A program made the translations under genes and the position numbers. A DNA stretch of 64,000 nucleotides from Planctomycetaceae bacterium (lineage in GTDB: Bacteria; Planctomycetota; Planctomycetia; Pirellulales; Pirellulaceae), in NCBI GenBank assembly GCA_020638995.1, contig JACKHM010000001.1, positions 1,984,001 to 2,048,000 of the forward strand. The letters run 5' to 3'. The notes below the pieces were generated by a model. That model was given only the letters and a program-made list of their open reading frames with translations, was not told the origin of the DNA and searched no databases. Below, in pieces: positions 35,470 through 43,980 of the stretch (position 1 is the stretch's first letter; each line of letters starts with the position of its first letter).

Positions 35470-38361
35470 ATGCACGATCACATTACAGGCCATTTCTGGG
35501 ATCGAAATAGACGTATACTGCTGGGTCTGGTGATTGCTGTCGCACTTGGTGGACTTGCAGTCTTCGTCAGGACTAGAAGTAGAACGGTAGCCGGAGATTT
35601 TAGTCATCCGAAGGCCGAGCTATTGCTAGCTGGCCAAGTGGCTATGGGACAGGGCCGGTATCAGGCGGCGTTAGATGATTTCGCGCGAGCCGAGTCTGAG
35701 GCCGAGTTGCCAATTTCAATCCTTTATGATCGGGCGAGGGCGTTACTCCACGTGGGTGAAGCAACGGCGGCTGAGCAACAACTCTCCGAACTGTTGGCAC
35801 GGGATCCCAAGCACGCCGATGCTAATGAGTTATTAAGCGCGCTATTTCGAGTCGTTGGGCGCAATTGGGAGATTCGTCCGTGCTTTAAAGAGCAAGTTCG
35901 CCAGAACATATTTAGTGCAGCAAATCTGGCTGCAATTGTCTCTAATGAAAATGTTGCTGTAAATCGCGGTCCCCCGAACGAAACTCAATTGGAGGAATTC
36001 TTAGCAAGTTGCAAATCACCCCATGACAATACCATCGAACAATTGCGAAACGCGCGTTACCATCAGGTAAACAATCGCCCCGAACAGGCGATTCGGTTGT
36101 TTCGACAAGTTGTTGAAGAACGGCCCGGTCTGTTAGACGCCCAGTCAAGGCTGGGCGGACTGCTCATTGAGACCGGTCGCTGGGAGGCCCTTCAACGGTG
36201 GCATGATAACCTCCCACGCGACGCTTGGTCGTACCCCGACATTTGGTTGGCTCATGGCCGATGGTCGGAACAACGTGATGATCCGCGTGCTGCGGCCCGC
36301 TGTTACTGGGAGACGTTGCGATTGTTTCCTGATCACCCAGAAGCGACATACCGTCTATCTCAAATGCTCTTTGAGTTGAATTACCGCGCTGAAGCCGCAG
36401 AGTTTTCGGAGCGTGCCAGCCTTATCAATGAAATTCAAACTTCGATTGCAGTCGGGTGGAATCCACCGTCAAATATTCAACTTCTCGCAGAGAAATTGGA
36501 GTCGATTGGTCGACTGTGGGAGTCATTGGGATGGAGCATTCTCACCATTAAATGGAGTCCGACTGAGGAAACTTGGGCGCAAGTGCGTGCGCAGCGTTTA
36601 CGCGACCAGCTAAGTGCCGACACGCCGCTAGTGCTCGACACAGCAAATCTTGCGTTAAAGCTCGACCTGTCAACGTGGGACCTGCCCACCTGGAGTTCGA
36701 CGCCCTTAGTGCCAAGCCGCGAAGTTTTAGATCTACCGCAATCGAGCCCTATCGCCTTTGCAGACCACGCTGAGGAGGCTGGCATTTCTTTCTCTTACCA
36801 CAATGCTGCGGACCCAGAGCGGGCATATATTTTCGAGTTCGCGGGCGGGGGTGTTGCGGTCTTGGATTACGATGGCGATCGTTGGCCGGACCTCTATTTA
36901 ACTCAAGGCGGCGACCGGCCGGTTCCCCAATCGCAACAACGCTATTCCGATCGACTGTTCCGCAACCTAGGCAACGGCCGATTCGAGGATGTAGTGGAAC
37001 AGGCAGGGCTTAAATCGTTTGGGTTTGGGCAGGGCGTCGCCGTTGGTGATTTCGACGACGACGGATGGCCGGATTTGTACGTCGCCAACATCGGGAAAAA
37101 TCAGCTTTATCGCAACAATGGCGATGGGACATTTTTAGATGTAACCGCGGAGGCGAGTCTCACGGAGACGGACTGGACTTTAAGCACGCTGATTGTGGAT
37201 TTAAACGGTGACAGATTTCCAGAACTGTACGACGTTAATTATCTCGGGGGTTCGGACGTGTTCACCCGGATCTGCCGCCAGAACGGTCGGCCCATTCAAT
37301 GTTCTCCGAACCAATTCCCCGGCGTACCCGACTCGGTATTTCAAAATCTTCACGACGGAACTTTCCGTAACGTCGGCCAAAGCGCAGGCGTTGCTTTACC
37401 CAACGGGAAAGGGATGGGCATCGTTGCAGCGGACTTTGATGGATCCCATCGCATCAGCTTATTTGTTACTAACGACACTACCAATAACTACTTTTTTCTA
37501 AACGACACCTCAAATCCCGGTGGTGAGTTGAAGTTCAAAGAGCAGGGCCTCTTGTCGGGACTCGCACTAAATCGGTCGGGTGCAGCTGAATCTTGTATGG
37601 GAATTTCGATAGGTGACGTAACCGGTGACGGTCGGCTTGACTTGTTCGTGACCAATTTTCGTGATGAATCCAACAACCTCTACGTTCAACGCGCGGATCT
37701 GTTGTTCGAAGATGAAATTCATAGTTCAAAGCTCGAAGTGCCGGGATATGCGCTCGAAGGTTGGGGAGCCCAGTTCATCGACGCAGACCAGGATGGTTGG
37801 ATGGACCTAGTTGTTGCTAACGGACATCTTGACGACTATCCGCACAGTGCGGGATTAAAAAGAATGCCAACTCAGCTCTTTCGCAACTTGGGGGAGGGCA
37901 AATTCGCCGAGCTCTCGGCGGCGGACCTTGGCCCCCACTTTCAGGACCCTCGCCTTGGTCGTGCAGTGGCGGTTTTGGATTGGAACCGCGACGGAAAGCC
38001 CGATTTCTGCATGACACAGGTCGCGCAGCCATTTTCGCTACTCACGAATCTGACTCCGACATGCGGGAACTTTCTCGTCGTTCATCTAAGAGCCGTCCAG
38101 TCCTCTCGCGATGCCGTTGGCGCGAAAGTCACGGTTCGCTCCGGAGATTGGTCGAGTTCCCAGCAATTGGTGGCGGGTGGTGGGTTCCAAGCGACGAATC
38201 AAGCATGTCTTCAGTTTGGATTGGCAGATGCGAAGGTGGTTGACGAAATGGAAGTCACGTGGCCGTCTGGTGCAACCCAAATATTTTCCAATATTGAAAC
38301 TAACAGCGAAATCGTCGTCGTCGAGGGCCGGAGCCCTTTGTTCCTGCGTCGGGAAAGTTGA
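35470..38361 (+). CDS. CRTAC1-like protein: TPR region, FG-GAP/VCBS repeats and ASPIC/UnbV domain
   Basis: 963 residues. An N-terminal signal anchor (ILLGLVIAVALGGLAVFV, about residues 16-33) is followed by tetratricopeptide-like helices to about residue 400 (QGRYQAALDDFARAE, GEATAAEQQLSELLA, NNRPEQAIRLFRQVV). From about 430 to 850 FG-GAP calcium-loop repeats appear (VLDYDGDRWPDLYLTQGG, VGDFDDDGWPDLYVANIG, DADQDGWMDLVVANGH), forming a beta-propeller. The last 100 residues are the UnbV/ASPIC domain (RAVQSSRDAVGAKVTVRSG, MEVTWPSGATQIF). The protein should be anchored in the membrane with the propeller outside the cytoplasm. The family is very common in planctomycetes and is of unknown function; animal CRTAC1 shares the propeller and ASPIC parts. 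Confidence 0.87.
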   Translation: MHDHITGHFWDRNRRILLGLVIAVALGGLAVFVRTRSRTVAGDFSHPKAELLLAGQVAMGQGRYQAALDDFARAESEAELPISILYDRARALLHVGEATAAEQQLSELLARDPKHADANELLSALFRVVGRNWEIRPCFKEQVRQNIFSAANLAAIVSNENVAVNRGPPNETQLEEFLASCKSPHDNTIEQLRNARYHQVNNRPEQAIRLFRQVVEERPGLLDAQSRLGGLLIETGRWEALQRWHDNLPRDAWSYPDIWLAHGRWSEQRDDPRAAARCYWETLRLFPDHPEATYRLSQMLFELNYRAEAAEFSERASLINEIQTSIAVGWNPPSNIQLLAEKLESIGRLWESLGWSILTIKWSPTEETWAQVRAQRLRDQLSADTPLVLDTANLALKLDLSTWDLPTWSSTPLVPSREVLDLPQSSPIAFADHAEEAGISFSYHNAADPERAYIFEFAGGGVAVLDYDGDRWPDLYLTQGGDRPVPQSQQRYSDRLFRNLGNGRFEDVVEQAGLKSFGFGQGVAVGDFDDDGWPDLYVANIGKNQLYRNNGDGTFLDVTAEASLTETDWTLSTLIVDLNGDRFPELYDVNYLGGSDVFTRICRQNGRPIQCSPNQFPGVPDSVFQNLHDGTFRNVGQSAGVALPNGKGMGIVAADFDGSHRISLFVTNDTTNNYFFLNDTSNPGGELKFKEQGLLSGLALNRSGAAESCMGISIGDVTGDGRLDLFVTNFRDESNNLYVQRADLLFEDEIHSSKLEVPGYALEGWGAQFIDADQDGWMDLVVANGHLDDYPHSAGLKRMPTQLFRNLGEGKFAELSAADLGPHFQDPRLGRAVAVLDWNRDGKPDFCMTQVAQPFSLLTNLTPTCGNFLVVHLRAVQSSRDAVGAKVTVRSGDWSSSQQLVAGGGFQATNQACLQFGLADAKVVDEMEVTWPSGATQIFSNIETNSEIVVVEGRSPLFLRRES

Positions 38362-38589
38362 GACTAGTTTTTTGACAAATTTGTTGTGTTTGCAAAAAGT
38401 CTTCGATATATTAAGGCCGAATGTGCCCATGAGGTCTTGTGGATCTAAATTCGCCGCATGATGGCGTGTCTGCGCTTGGCGTCGGATCACTGGCGTTTAA
38501 TTTTAGCAGTTAGATCTCGCGGCGAGTTCAATTGTGTTGTATCGTGACTAATCGTCTGTTTTTCTTTTTTGTCTGAGGAGCCGAAACGT

Positions 38590-39681
38590 ATGAGTCGTCT
38601 GCAATTTCAAAGACGGGGTTTCACTCTCGTCGAACTTTTGGTCGTGATTGCCATTATCGGAATTTTGGTGGCATTACTATTACCGGCGGTGCAAGCCGCC
38701 CGCGAAGCGGCTCGCCGCATGCAGTGTGGTAACAATTTGAAGCAGCTAGGCATCGCATTGCACAACTACCACGACACCTACAAAACCTTTCCTCCAGATG
38801 CAATCTGGCACGGAAATGTGAAGGGAACGACTGCGGCCGCCGGCGACGAGCGGAACTACACTTGGATTTGTTTGATTTTGCCGTTCATTGAACAGAGCCC
38901 GCTTCACGATCAGATCGACTTTTCGAGGCCAGCCTTGGGCCAATTGAGTAATATTTCAATGGGCGGCGGAAAGACCGCACTTGAGTTGATGTTGCCAGCG
39001 CTTGCGTGCCCGTCCGATTATCAGTTTGTCGAACCACCTCGGGGATTTGGCGTTACTTCCTACTCCGGCAATGCAGGTTGGGATGGTCACCGGCGTAAAC
39101 ACCGAGATATCAATCGAGCGGGAGTATTCCCGTTTTACGATGCGGTGAGACTTCGAGACATCGTAGATGGCACCTCGAACACGGTCGCCGTGGGCGAGAC
39201 AACACAATTGGGCTTCGCGCGTCCCGCGGGTGTTGTTCGAGCTCAGGGTGGTGGAGGAAACTTGCGATCGCCGAATGGTTCCGTCTCGCGTGCCGCGTTG
39301 GTTGCAACGGGAGCTTGGCATGGTTGGAATCACGCATGGCTTCTCGAAGCGGGCAAAGGAACCACTCTGCTGGCAAATGGCACCTCCGGTACTATTTGGG
39401 GGCCCTATACAAGCCCGAATCACGTATCCGGTCCGTCTTACTACTGGCATCACGCCATCAATAACGATTGGCCCGGTCCAGGAAGTATGCACCCTGGCGG
39501 TGCCCAGTTTGCCTTGGCTGATGCGTCCGTTCGTTTTATCCCGGAAACCATTTCCACTGGCCAAGGGGCGAACGAAGCCACTGATGCTACGCTTTGGAAC
39601 ACAGGAAAGAACGGCAATGTTTGGGCGGCGATCCATAATATCAATGGATATTCTTACGATGCCCAAGTTGAATGGCCGTAG
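38590..39681 (+). CDS. DUF1559 domain pilin-like protein
   Basis: 363 residues from the ATG at 38590 with GAGGAG nine bases upstream; a TTG at 38569 lies before the ribosome site. Prepilin signal RRGFTLVELLVVIAIIGILV, then AREAARRMQCGNNLKQLGIA and LHNYHDTYKTFPPD, which are the strongest DUF1559 consensus blocks. DIVDGTSNTVAVGE and, near the end, HPGGAQFALADASVRFI (a variant of the H-X9-DG motif, with DA in place of DG) complete the family pattern. Exported, pilin-like, role unknown. An intrinsic terminator and then a small lipoprotein gene follow, an arrangement I associate with many planctomycete DUF1559 genes. Confidence 0.93.
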   Translation: MSRLQFQRRGFTLVELLVVIAIIGILVALLLPAVQAAREAARRMQCGNNLKQLGIALHNYHDTYKTFPPDAIWHGNVKGTTAAAGDERNYTWICLILPFIEQSPLHDQIDFSRPALGQLSNISMGGGKTALELMLPALACPSDYQFVEPPRGFGVTSYSGNAGWDGHRRKHRDINRAGVFPFYDAVRLRDIVDGTSNTVAVGETTQLGFARPAGVVRAQGGGGNLRSPNGSVSRAALVATGAWHGWNHAWLLEAGKGTTLLANGTSGTIWGPYTSPNHVSGPSYYWHHAINNDWPGPGSMHPGGAQFALADASVRFIPETISTGQGANEATDATLWNTGKNGNVWAAIHNINGYSYDAQVEWP

Positions 39682-39713
39682 ACGCTTGTTTTAGAAGTAG
39701 GGACCTTTCTAAG

Positions 39714-39754
39714 GCAGTGGAGCAGGAGTTATACTCCGTTCCACTGCTTTTTTT
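39714..39754 (+). terminator. intrinsic terminator after DUF1559 gene
   Basis: GCAGTGGA pairs with TCCACTGC and GGAGT with ACTCC, with a small internal loop and a 3-nt tip, followed directly by seven T. A classical rho-independent terminator that separates the DUF1559 gene from the lipoprotein gene or partly attenuates read-through. Confidence 0.9.
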
Positions 39755-39795
39755 GCATGACAGTTACTGAACGCGTGTTAGGAGTAAATCTACAG

Positions 39796-39981
39796 ATGAA
39801 ACGAACCCTTATGGCGATGGTTCTTGGTATGAGTTGCGCACTTGTTGGTTGTGGAGGCGGACCGAAAGAAGCAACGCCTGAAGCGGCAGAACAGTCGATG
39901 GAAGCGACCATGTCCGCAGAGATGTCGACAGACCCAGCACCGACAGCTGATGGCGCGGCGCCCGCCGATGCCGCCCCGTAG
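39796..39981 (+). CDS. small lipoprotein
   Basis: 61 residues from the ATG at 39796; AGGAG lies 11 nt upstream. The signal MKRTLMAMVLGMSCALVGC ends in a lipobox (ALVGC), so the mature protein would be acylated at Cys19. The mature 43 residues are low-complexity Ala, Glu, Met, Pro and Thr, probably disordered. It follows a DUF1559 gene; such pairs recur in planctomycetes, but no function is known. Confidence 0.75.
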   Translation: MKRTLMAMVLGMSCALVGCGGGPKEATPEAAEQSMEATMSAEMSTDPAPTADGAAPADAAP

Positions 39982-39998
39982 GCACCGTGACTCGTGCG

Positions 39999-40038
39999 CC
40001 AGGCCGTCTACGTCGCTCACGCCAGTGCGACGGCCTGG
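39999..40038. terminator. 10-bp perfect hairpin between convergent genes
   Basis: CCAGGCCGTC at 39999-40008 pairs perfectly with GACGGCCTGG at 40029-40038 around a 20-nt loop. It sits just after the lipoprotein stop and before the convergent selenoprotein gene, so it may terminate both. No T-run follows on the plus strand, so it may need Rho or act as an mRNA end. Confidence 0.55.
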
Positions 40039-40138
40039 AGCACGATTGCGAGTTGCGTTCAAACTAATACGATGTCGACGCGCTCAGCTTGTTTTCGCTG
40101 CTGAGTTTCCAGAGTCGTGGTGGGTAGTTTCCAGGCTG

Positions 40139-41542
40139 CTAGTGCGCGTCGGACGTGCCACTGCATTCGCTCTCACCAAACAGCGACGCGACATGTTCGA
40201 GGAAGACTGACGTGTGCGGTTGTGGCAGTCCATCCCCTCTTCGGGCAAACGGTGGAATCGTTACGTCTGGGTGGACGCCGGGGAAATCGTGAAAAGAATT
40301 CAGTTTGCTCACGAATCGCCCTTCGCTAGTCAGGAACATCAAGTCGACGGGATGTTCGTAGCGAGCGGCGAGTGTTTGGGCGAGGGAGTTTCCCTCGTTG
40401 GCGAGAGAGTTCAGGTCTTCTTTTAAAATCCATGTGCTCGCAAATTGTTCGTTAATGTTCTTAATCACGGTTGCATCAGAGAGCAGACCTGCTCTCAAGT
40501 CAGTGCCACTCGGTCAGCAACTTTGATCGTCCAGATTTCCCCATAACACCATCGCCAATATTGGTCTGCTCGTTTCTCTCGCGACGGAGAGGACATCGGC
40601 GAAAGGAACCCAGTTGATTGCCATAAACTTGTAATATATTCGTTCCAATCGGCGGTGCGCCTCGGAACGCGAGATCGCTTCGTCCCAGAGCAACTCTTTC
40701 GTCGCAAACTCCGCATCGCCGCCGATAAGTTCCATGCGATCGACGCGCACAATATCGTGGCTGTCCATTGTGCGATGGTTGAGCGACACCGTAACGTGAA
40801 CATTGAGAGTCGTATCTTCTGGCAACGCCAAGTGAAAATAATCAACAGATCCTGTCTCGCGATTGACAATAATTCGCCCGGTGAAATAGGACGGCGTATA
40901 CCACACTTGGTCCGGTTCTGGCATCTCAGCAGACCAAGTAATTGGAGTGATATCGAATTCCGCGTGAACTCGGATGGCGATGTCAAGATAAGCTGCTGAC
41001 TTTGCTCGTAGTATTGCAAAGGAACCGTTCGGCCCCAATCGCCGTCCTTGGGCCTTCAATTCCATGGATGCCGAACATTGAAATTGCTTCAAGAATTCTT
41101 GGACTCGCTCAGGACTGATCGACCACGTTTGCCCGACGTCGAATACTTCATTGGGCAGAAAGGCTGAGAAATCTTCTGCCGTGTACTCTTGTCGGGGAAT
41201 TTCCGGGCTTAGAGTCAGTAGATAGTCGCACATTTCCGGCGGCAGCATTTCGCTGACGTAGTTTCCATTACTGATTTTTCCCCAATGTGCCGTGACAGTC
41301 ATGGGCTTGTGGGAGTGCAACATGGGATGAACGTCTCCCAGATACCCAACCTCAATACCTTCTCGCAGACTCAAAGCGACCGGTTCGCCTTTGATTGCTT
41401 TCGCCGTAACCTCTGGAGTTTCATCAGATCCCGGTAGCAGCCAGAATGCCCCAATTACCACACCGAAAACGAAAACTACTACTGCGGTGTTCCGGTATTT
41501 AAAGCGTCCAAAGTAGTCTGTCCGCTCGTATTGTCGATTCAT
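40139..41542 (-). CDS. selenoprotein N-like membrane protein with in-frame UGA (Sec343)
   Basis: 467 residues if the TGA at 40514-40516 is read as selenocysteine; otherwise it would stop after Cys342. Residues about 18-37 (TAVVVFVFGVVIGAFWLLPG) are one N-terminal membrane helix, as in animal selenoprotein N. The block NWVPFADVLSVARE, then LAMVLWGNLDDQSC-U-PSG matches the selenoprotein N redox motif (LLWGALDDQSCUGSG as I recall it), with Pro in place of the first Gly. The reading frame continues after the TGA without a break: VIKNINEQFASTWILKEDL aligns with the LLNESFISTWSLVKEL of the animal protein. A SECIS-like hairpin lies 24 nt after the UGA. Likely a membrane-bound thiol-selenol oxidoreductase facing the periplasm. 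The gene is downstream of a TPR/SGNH gene on the same strand. Confidence 0.85.
40479..40496 (-). promoter_or_regulatory. bacterial SECIS-like hairpin in the coding region
   Basis: On the minus strand GAGAGCAGGTCTGCTCTC folds into a perfect 7-bp stem with the tip GGTC. The first G of GGU is 24 nt after the UGA, inside the window in which SelB-type SECIS elements work. The inner decamer GCAGGUCUGC is, from memory, the same as the apical part of the E. coli fdhF SECIS. Pairing here depends on coding sequence, so chance is possible but unlikely at this spot. Confidence 0.78.
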
Positions 41543-41639
41543 TTTGATAACCCGTGATCGAAAACTAACGGTGTGAAACGATGTTAAGGATAATCACCCG
41601 CGTGCTGATTAACTGCCTTCCAGAAGGGGAGAGTGTGGT

Positions 41640-43502
41640 TTACTGCGGTCGACTGAGAGCTGCTTGTAACTCTGCACGAATCTGGATTGCTTGCTTCCAT
41701 CTTGGGCTTAGCTTCAAAGCCGCGTCACACTCCTTGAGTGCTTCGTAACGCCGACCTTGTGCAGCGTAGGCCTCAGCAAGTAAGACGCAAGGGCCTGGAT
41801 GGTGCGGAAGGTGTTTTTTGAGTAGTGCAAACTTTGCTGCCGCGCCGTCAAAGTCACCTCGGGACAAGAGCAGGATACCGAATTCTTTCAAAATTGGTAC
41901 GTTGTCTCGAACTCGCTCTAAAGATTGTTCGTAGGCGGCAATCACAGCGTCGAATCCTTGCAATTCGAGGCGTGCTTCTAATGTCTGAATTTCCTGACTC
42001 ATGCGGAGGTCCCGCTCGTCACGGTATATTTGTTCAGTAAAAGGTGGGTGCGCAAACAATCGATTGATTGTGACAAGTGACGTTAGCCGACTCCAGTCGG
42101 TGTAGGCGAGTCGGTTCATGCACTCGGCTTCCGATATCGGTTCGGCCGGTTCAAGTTGTGACTGAACCCAGGTTGGGAGCAGTTCGTCAATCTGCTCCAG
42201 AATCGATTTAGCTAAAGTATAGTTACCTTTGAATGTCATGTGGACATGCTCAAAGAATAACAAGTGCCCGAGAAGCCCATCTTGACTGGCATTTTCAAAA
42301 GCGGCTTCTGCGTCCACCAAATATAGACCTTCTTTCTCGCGACCCGCTACTGCGGTTCGAATTCTTTCGTTGATCGTCGAGTCGGCGCGAAACCGTAATA
42401 CGTCGCAGTCGCGTGCGCACAGGTAATGGTGCTTGGCTTCGGCTATGCGTCCGACGCTCACTAAACACCGAGCGAGACGGAAGTGTGAATCTGCGTACTG
42501 GCCATCGATCTCAATCGCCGATTCATAACACGCGATGGCATCTGCGAGTCTGTTGTTGGCCTCCAACTCGGCACCCTTATTCAGAAGCAATTCCAGTTCA
42601 GAGGTTTCTCCGACAGAAAGACCTGAGGACGGCAGTGACGAGAAGGGTGCGCAGTCTTGCAGGTTGGTAGCCACGGTGCTGATGACTACGCTAGCGCCAC
42701 TCTTTTTTCCAACCGAGCAAATCTCTCGCAGGTTAGCCTCGAACTGATCGTATGTTGAGGCTAGACGTGGATCGTCGGCTAACAGTCGGCTGTTCGCAAA
42801 CATCGACATACCTTGCCATGACGTAGGCGTGTCATTAGAGGCAGAAGTGAATTGAGTAATGCATGCGAGGAGTTGCCCTATGCGAGTCGTCTTAAACCAA
42901 ATGCTCATTCGTGCGAGTTCAAGCTGTCTGGCGTGTGCGCCGAGTACTCCCGAAACGCCATATGGTCCAACGATTTCGTTATTACCCATGTAGATAACAA
43001 AAAAGTCCGGACTGAAGTCTGCACACGAACGGGCTATCGGTAAAATTACGTGCGAGTTAATCGCGGTCATGGATGTATTCACGACGGTAAAGTGAGCTTT
43101 GGGATACCGTTCGCTGAGCATCACTTCGAGAATTCGAGCAAAGCTAAATGCTTCGTTTGGAAATCCCATGGCAGCTGATTCGCCGAGCACGAAAATACGA
43201 ACCTCGTCTTTGGATTTAGTTGCATCGAACGAGACAGGCAGGGGCGCTCGTTCTGTATCCCTTGGAAAGAAAGTTCGGCCAAAATCGATATTTTCGATGA
43301 CAACTTCTTCGTCATTGACATGCTTCCTGAGAAAGAAGTTTGTTGGATGCCCGAAGTCAGCGAGGAATAAGACTACGTTGAGAGCGAAGAGGAAAAACGT
43401 CGGCACTAGTGTTGATGTCGCGAGTCTGAAGAGCCAAATACGGAGGGTACGGCGATTGCGTGCACTTATTCCCAAGTGTGATTTCCCTGCATCGGATGCC
43501 AT
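41640..43502 (-). CDS. membrane-anchored SGNH-hydrolase-like protein with TPR repeats
   Basis: 620 residues from the ATG at 43502; a GTG at 43511 is a possible alternative. Residues about 25-48 are a membrane anchor (LATSTLVPTFFLFALNVVLFL). VRIFVLGESAAMGFP is a variant SGNH block I (Glu in place of Asp), and FFVIYMGNNEIVGPYG gives block III (GxN), so a GDSL-type esterase/acyltransferase fold is likely. Helical TPR motifs lie in the middle (NNRLADAIACYESAIEIDGQ) and at the end (YEALKECDAALKLSPRWKQA). HVHMTFKGNYTLA could supply the catalytic His. It is upstream of the selenoprotein N-like gene, about 97 nt apart, on the same strand. Substrate unknown; a role in modifying surface glycans or proteins is inference. 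Confidence 0.75.
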   Translation of the reverse strand: MASDAGKSHLGISARNRRTLRIWLFRLATSTLVPTFFLFALNVVLFLADFGHPTNFFLRKHVNDEEVVIENIDFGRTFFPRDTERAPLPVSFDATKSKDEVRIFVLGESAAMGFPNEAFSFARILEVMLSERYPKAHFTVVNTSMTAINSHVILPIARSCADFSPDFFVIYMGNNEIVGPYGVSGVLGAHARQLELARMSIWFKTTRIGQLLACITQFTSASNDTPTSWQGMSMFANSRLLADDPRLASTYDQFEANLREICSVGKKSGASVVISTVATNLQDCAPFSSLPSSGLSVGETSELELLLNKGAELEANNRLADAIACYESAIEIDGQYADSHFRLARCLVSVGRIAEAKHHYLCARDCDVLRFRADSTINERIRTAVAGREKEGLYLVDAEAAFENASQDGLLGHLLFFEHVHMTFKGNYTLAKSILEQIDELLPTWVQSQLEPAEPISEAECMNRLAYTDWSRLTSLVTINRLFAHPPFTEQIYRDERDLRMSQEIQTLEARLELQGFDAVIAAYEQSLERVRDNVPILKEFGILLLSRGDFDGAAAKFALLKKHLPHHPGPCVLLAEAYAAQGRRYEALKECDAALKLSPRWKQAIQIRAELQAALSRPQ

Positions 43503-43980
43503 CTCGGTCACTCTCGTAGTAGTTGTATTAAGGATGTGAAACTATCTGTTAGGCTGAAAATGGAGATGATTTCAGAGGAAACCTAATCGCCTGCGAAGGA
43601 CTACGAGCTTGGCATGAGACTGCCCTTATCAAGGCGTGCGGTGATCCCTCCAACAGAGTCTACACAATGCGGCACCATCGAACGTACATTTTTTCCCGCT
43701 TCTGTCGACGTGTACATTTGGCGGTCGAGCGGGGGATCTTAACATGCACCGAAGTACCTCAACTTCGCTTTCTCAGAGTGACTTCTTTCTAGAGGGTCGA
43801 TAGGCACGTTTGAAGACTGTAAAGTAAACTGCGCAGAGCTCAGCCGAGACCATCAATAGTACTGCTCACGATTTAGCCGACGTGCGACTGGACCGCTGAC
43901 AGTGCGAGTTTTCTAATACGCAGATGCGGCCTTACAAAATCCTCGTGTTAGGAACGAAACTACTACTGGGAGATACGTGA
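43503..43980. other. intergenic region between divergent genes, no gene seen
   Basis: About 480 bases between the TPR/SGNH gene and the nitrilase-family gene. No protein-like short frame, repeat or terminator was found. It should hold both promoters. Confidence 0.4.

Noticed and set aside
40139..40498. An independent thioredoxin-like gene starting after the TGA
   Set aside because: It would begin at a TTG inside the SECIS-like hairpin without a ribosome site, and its sequence continues the upstream protein in phase.
40495..41019. A separate 174-codon minus-strand frame inside the selenoprotein gene
   Set aside because: It overlaps the coding frame that matches selenoprotein N and has no protein-like pattern.
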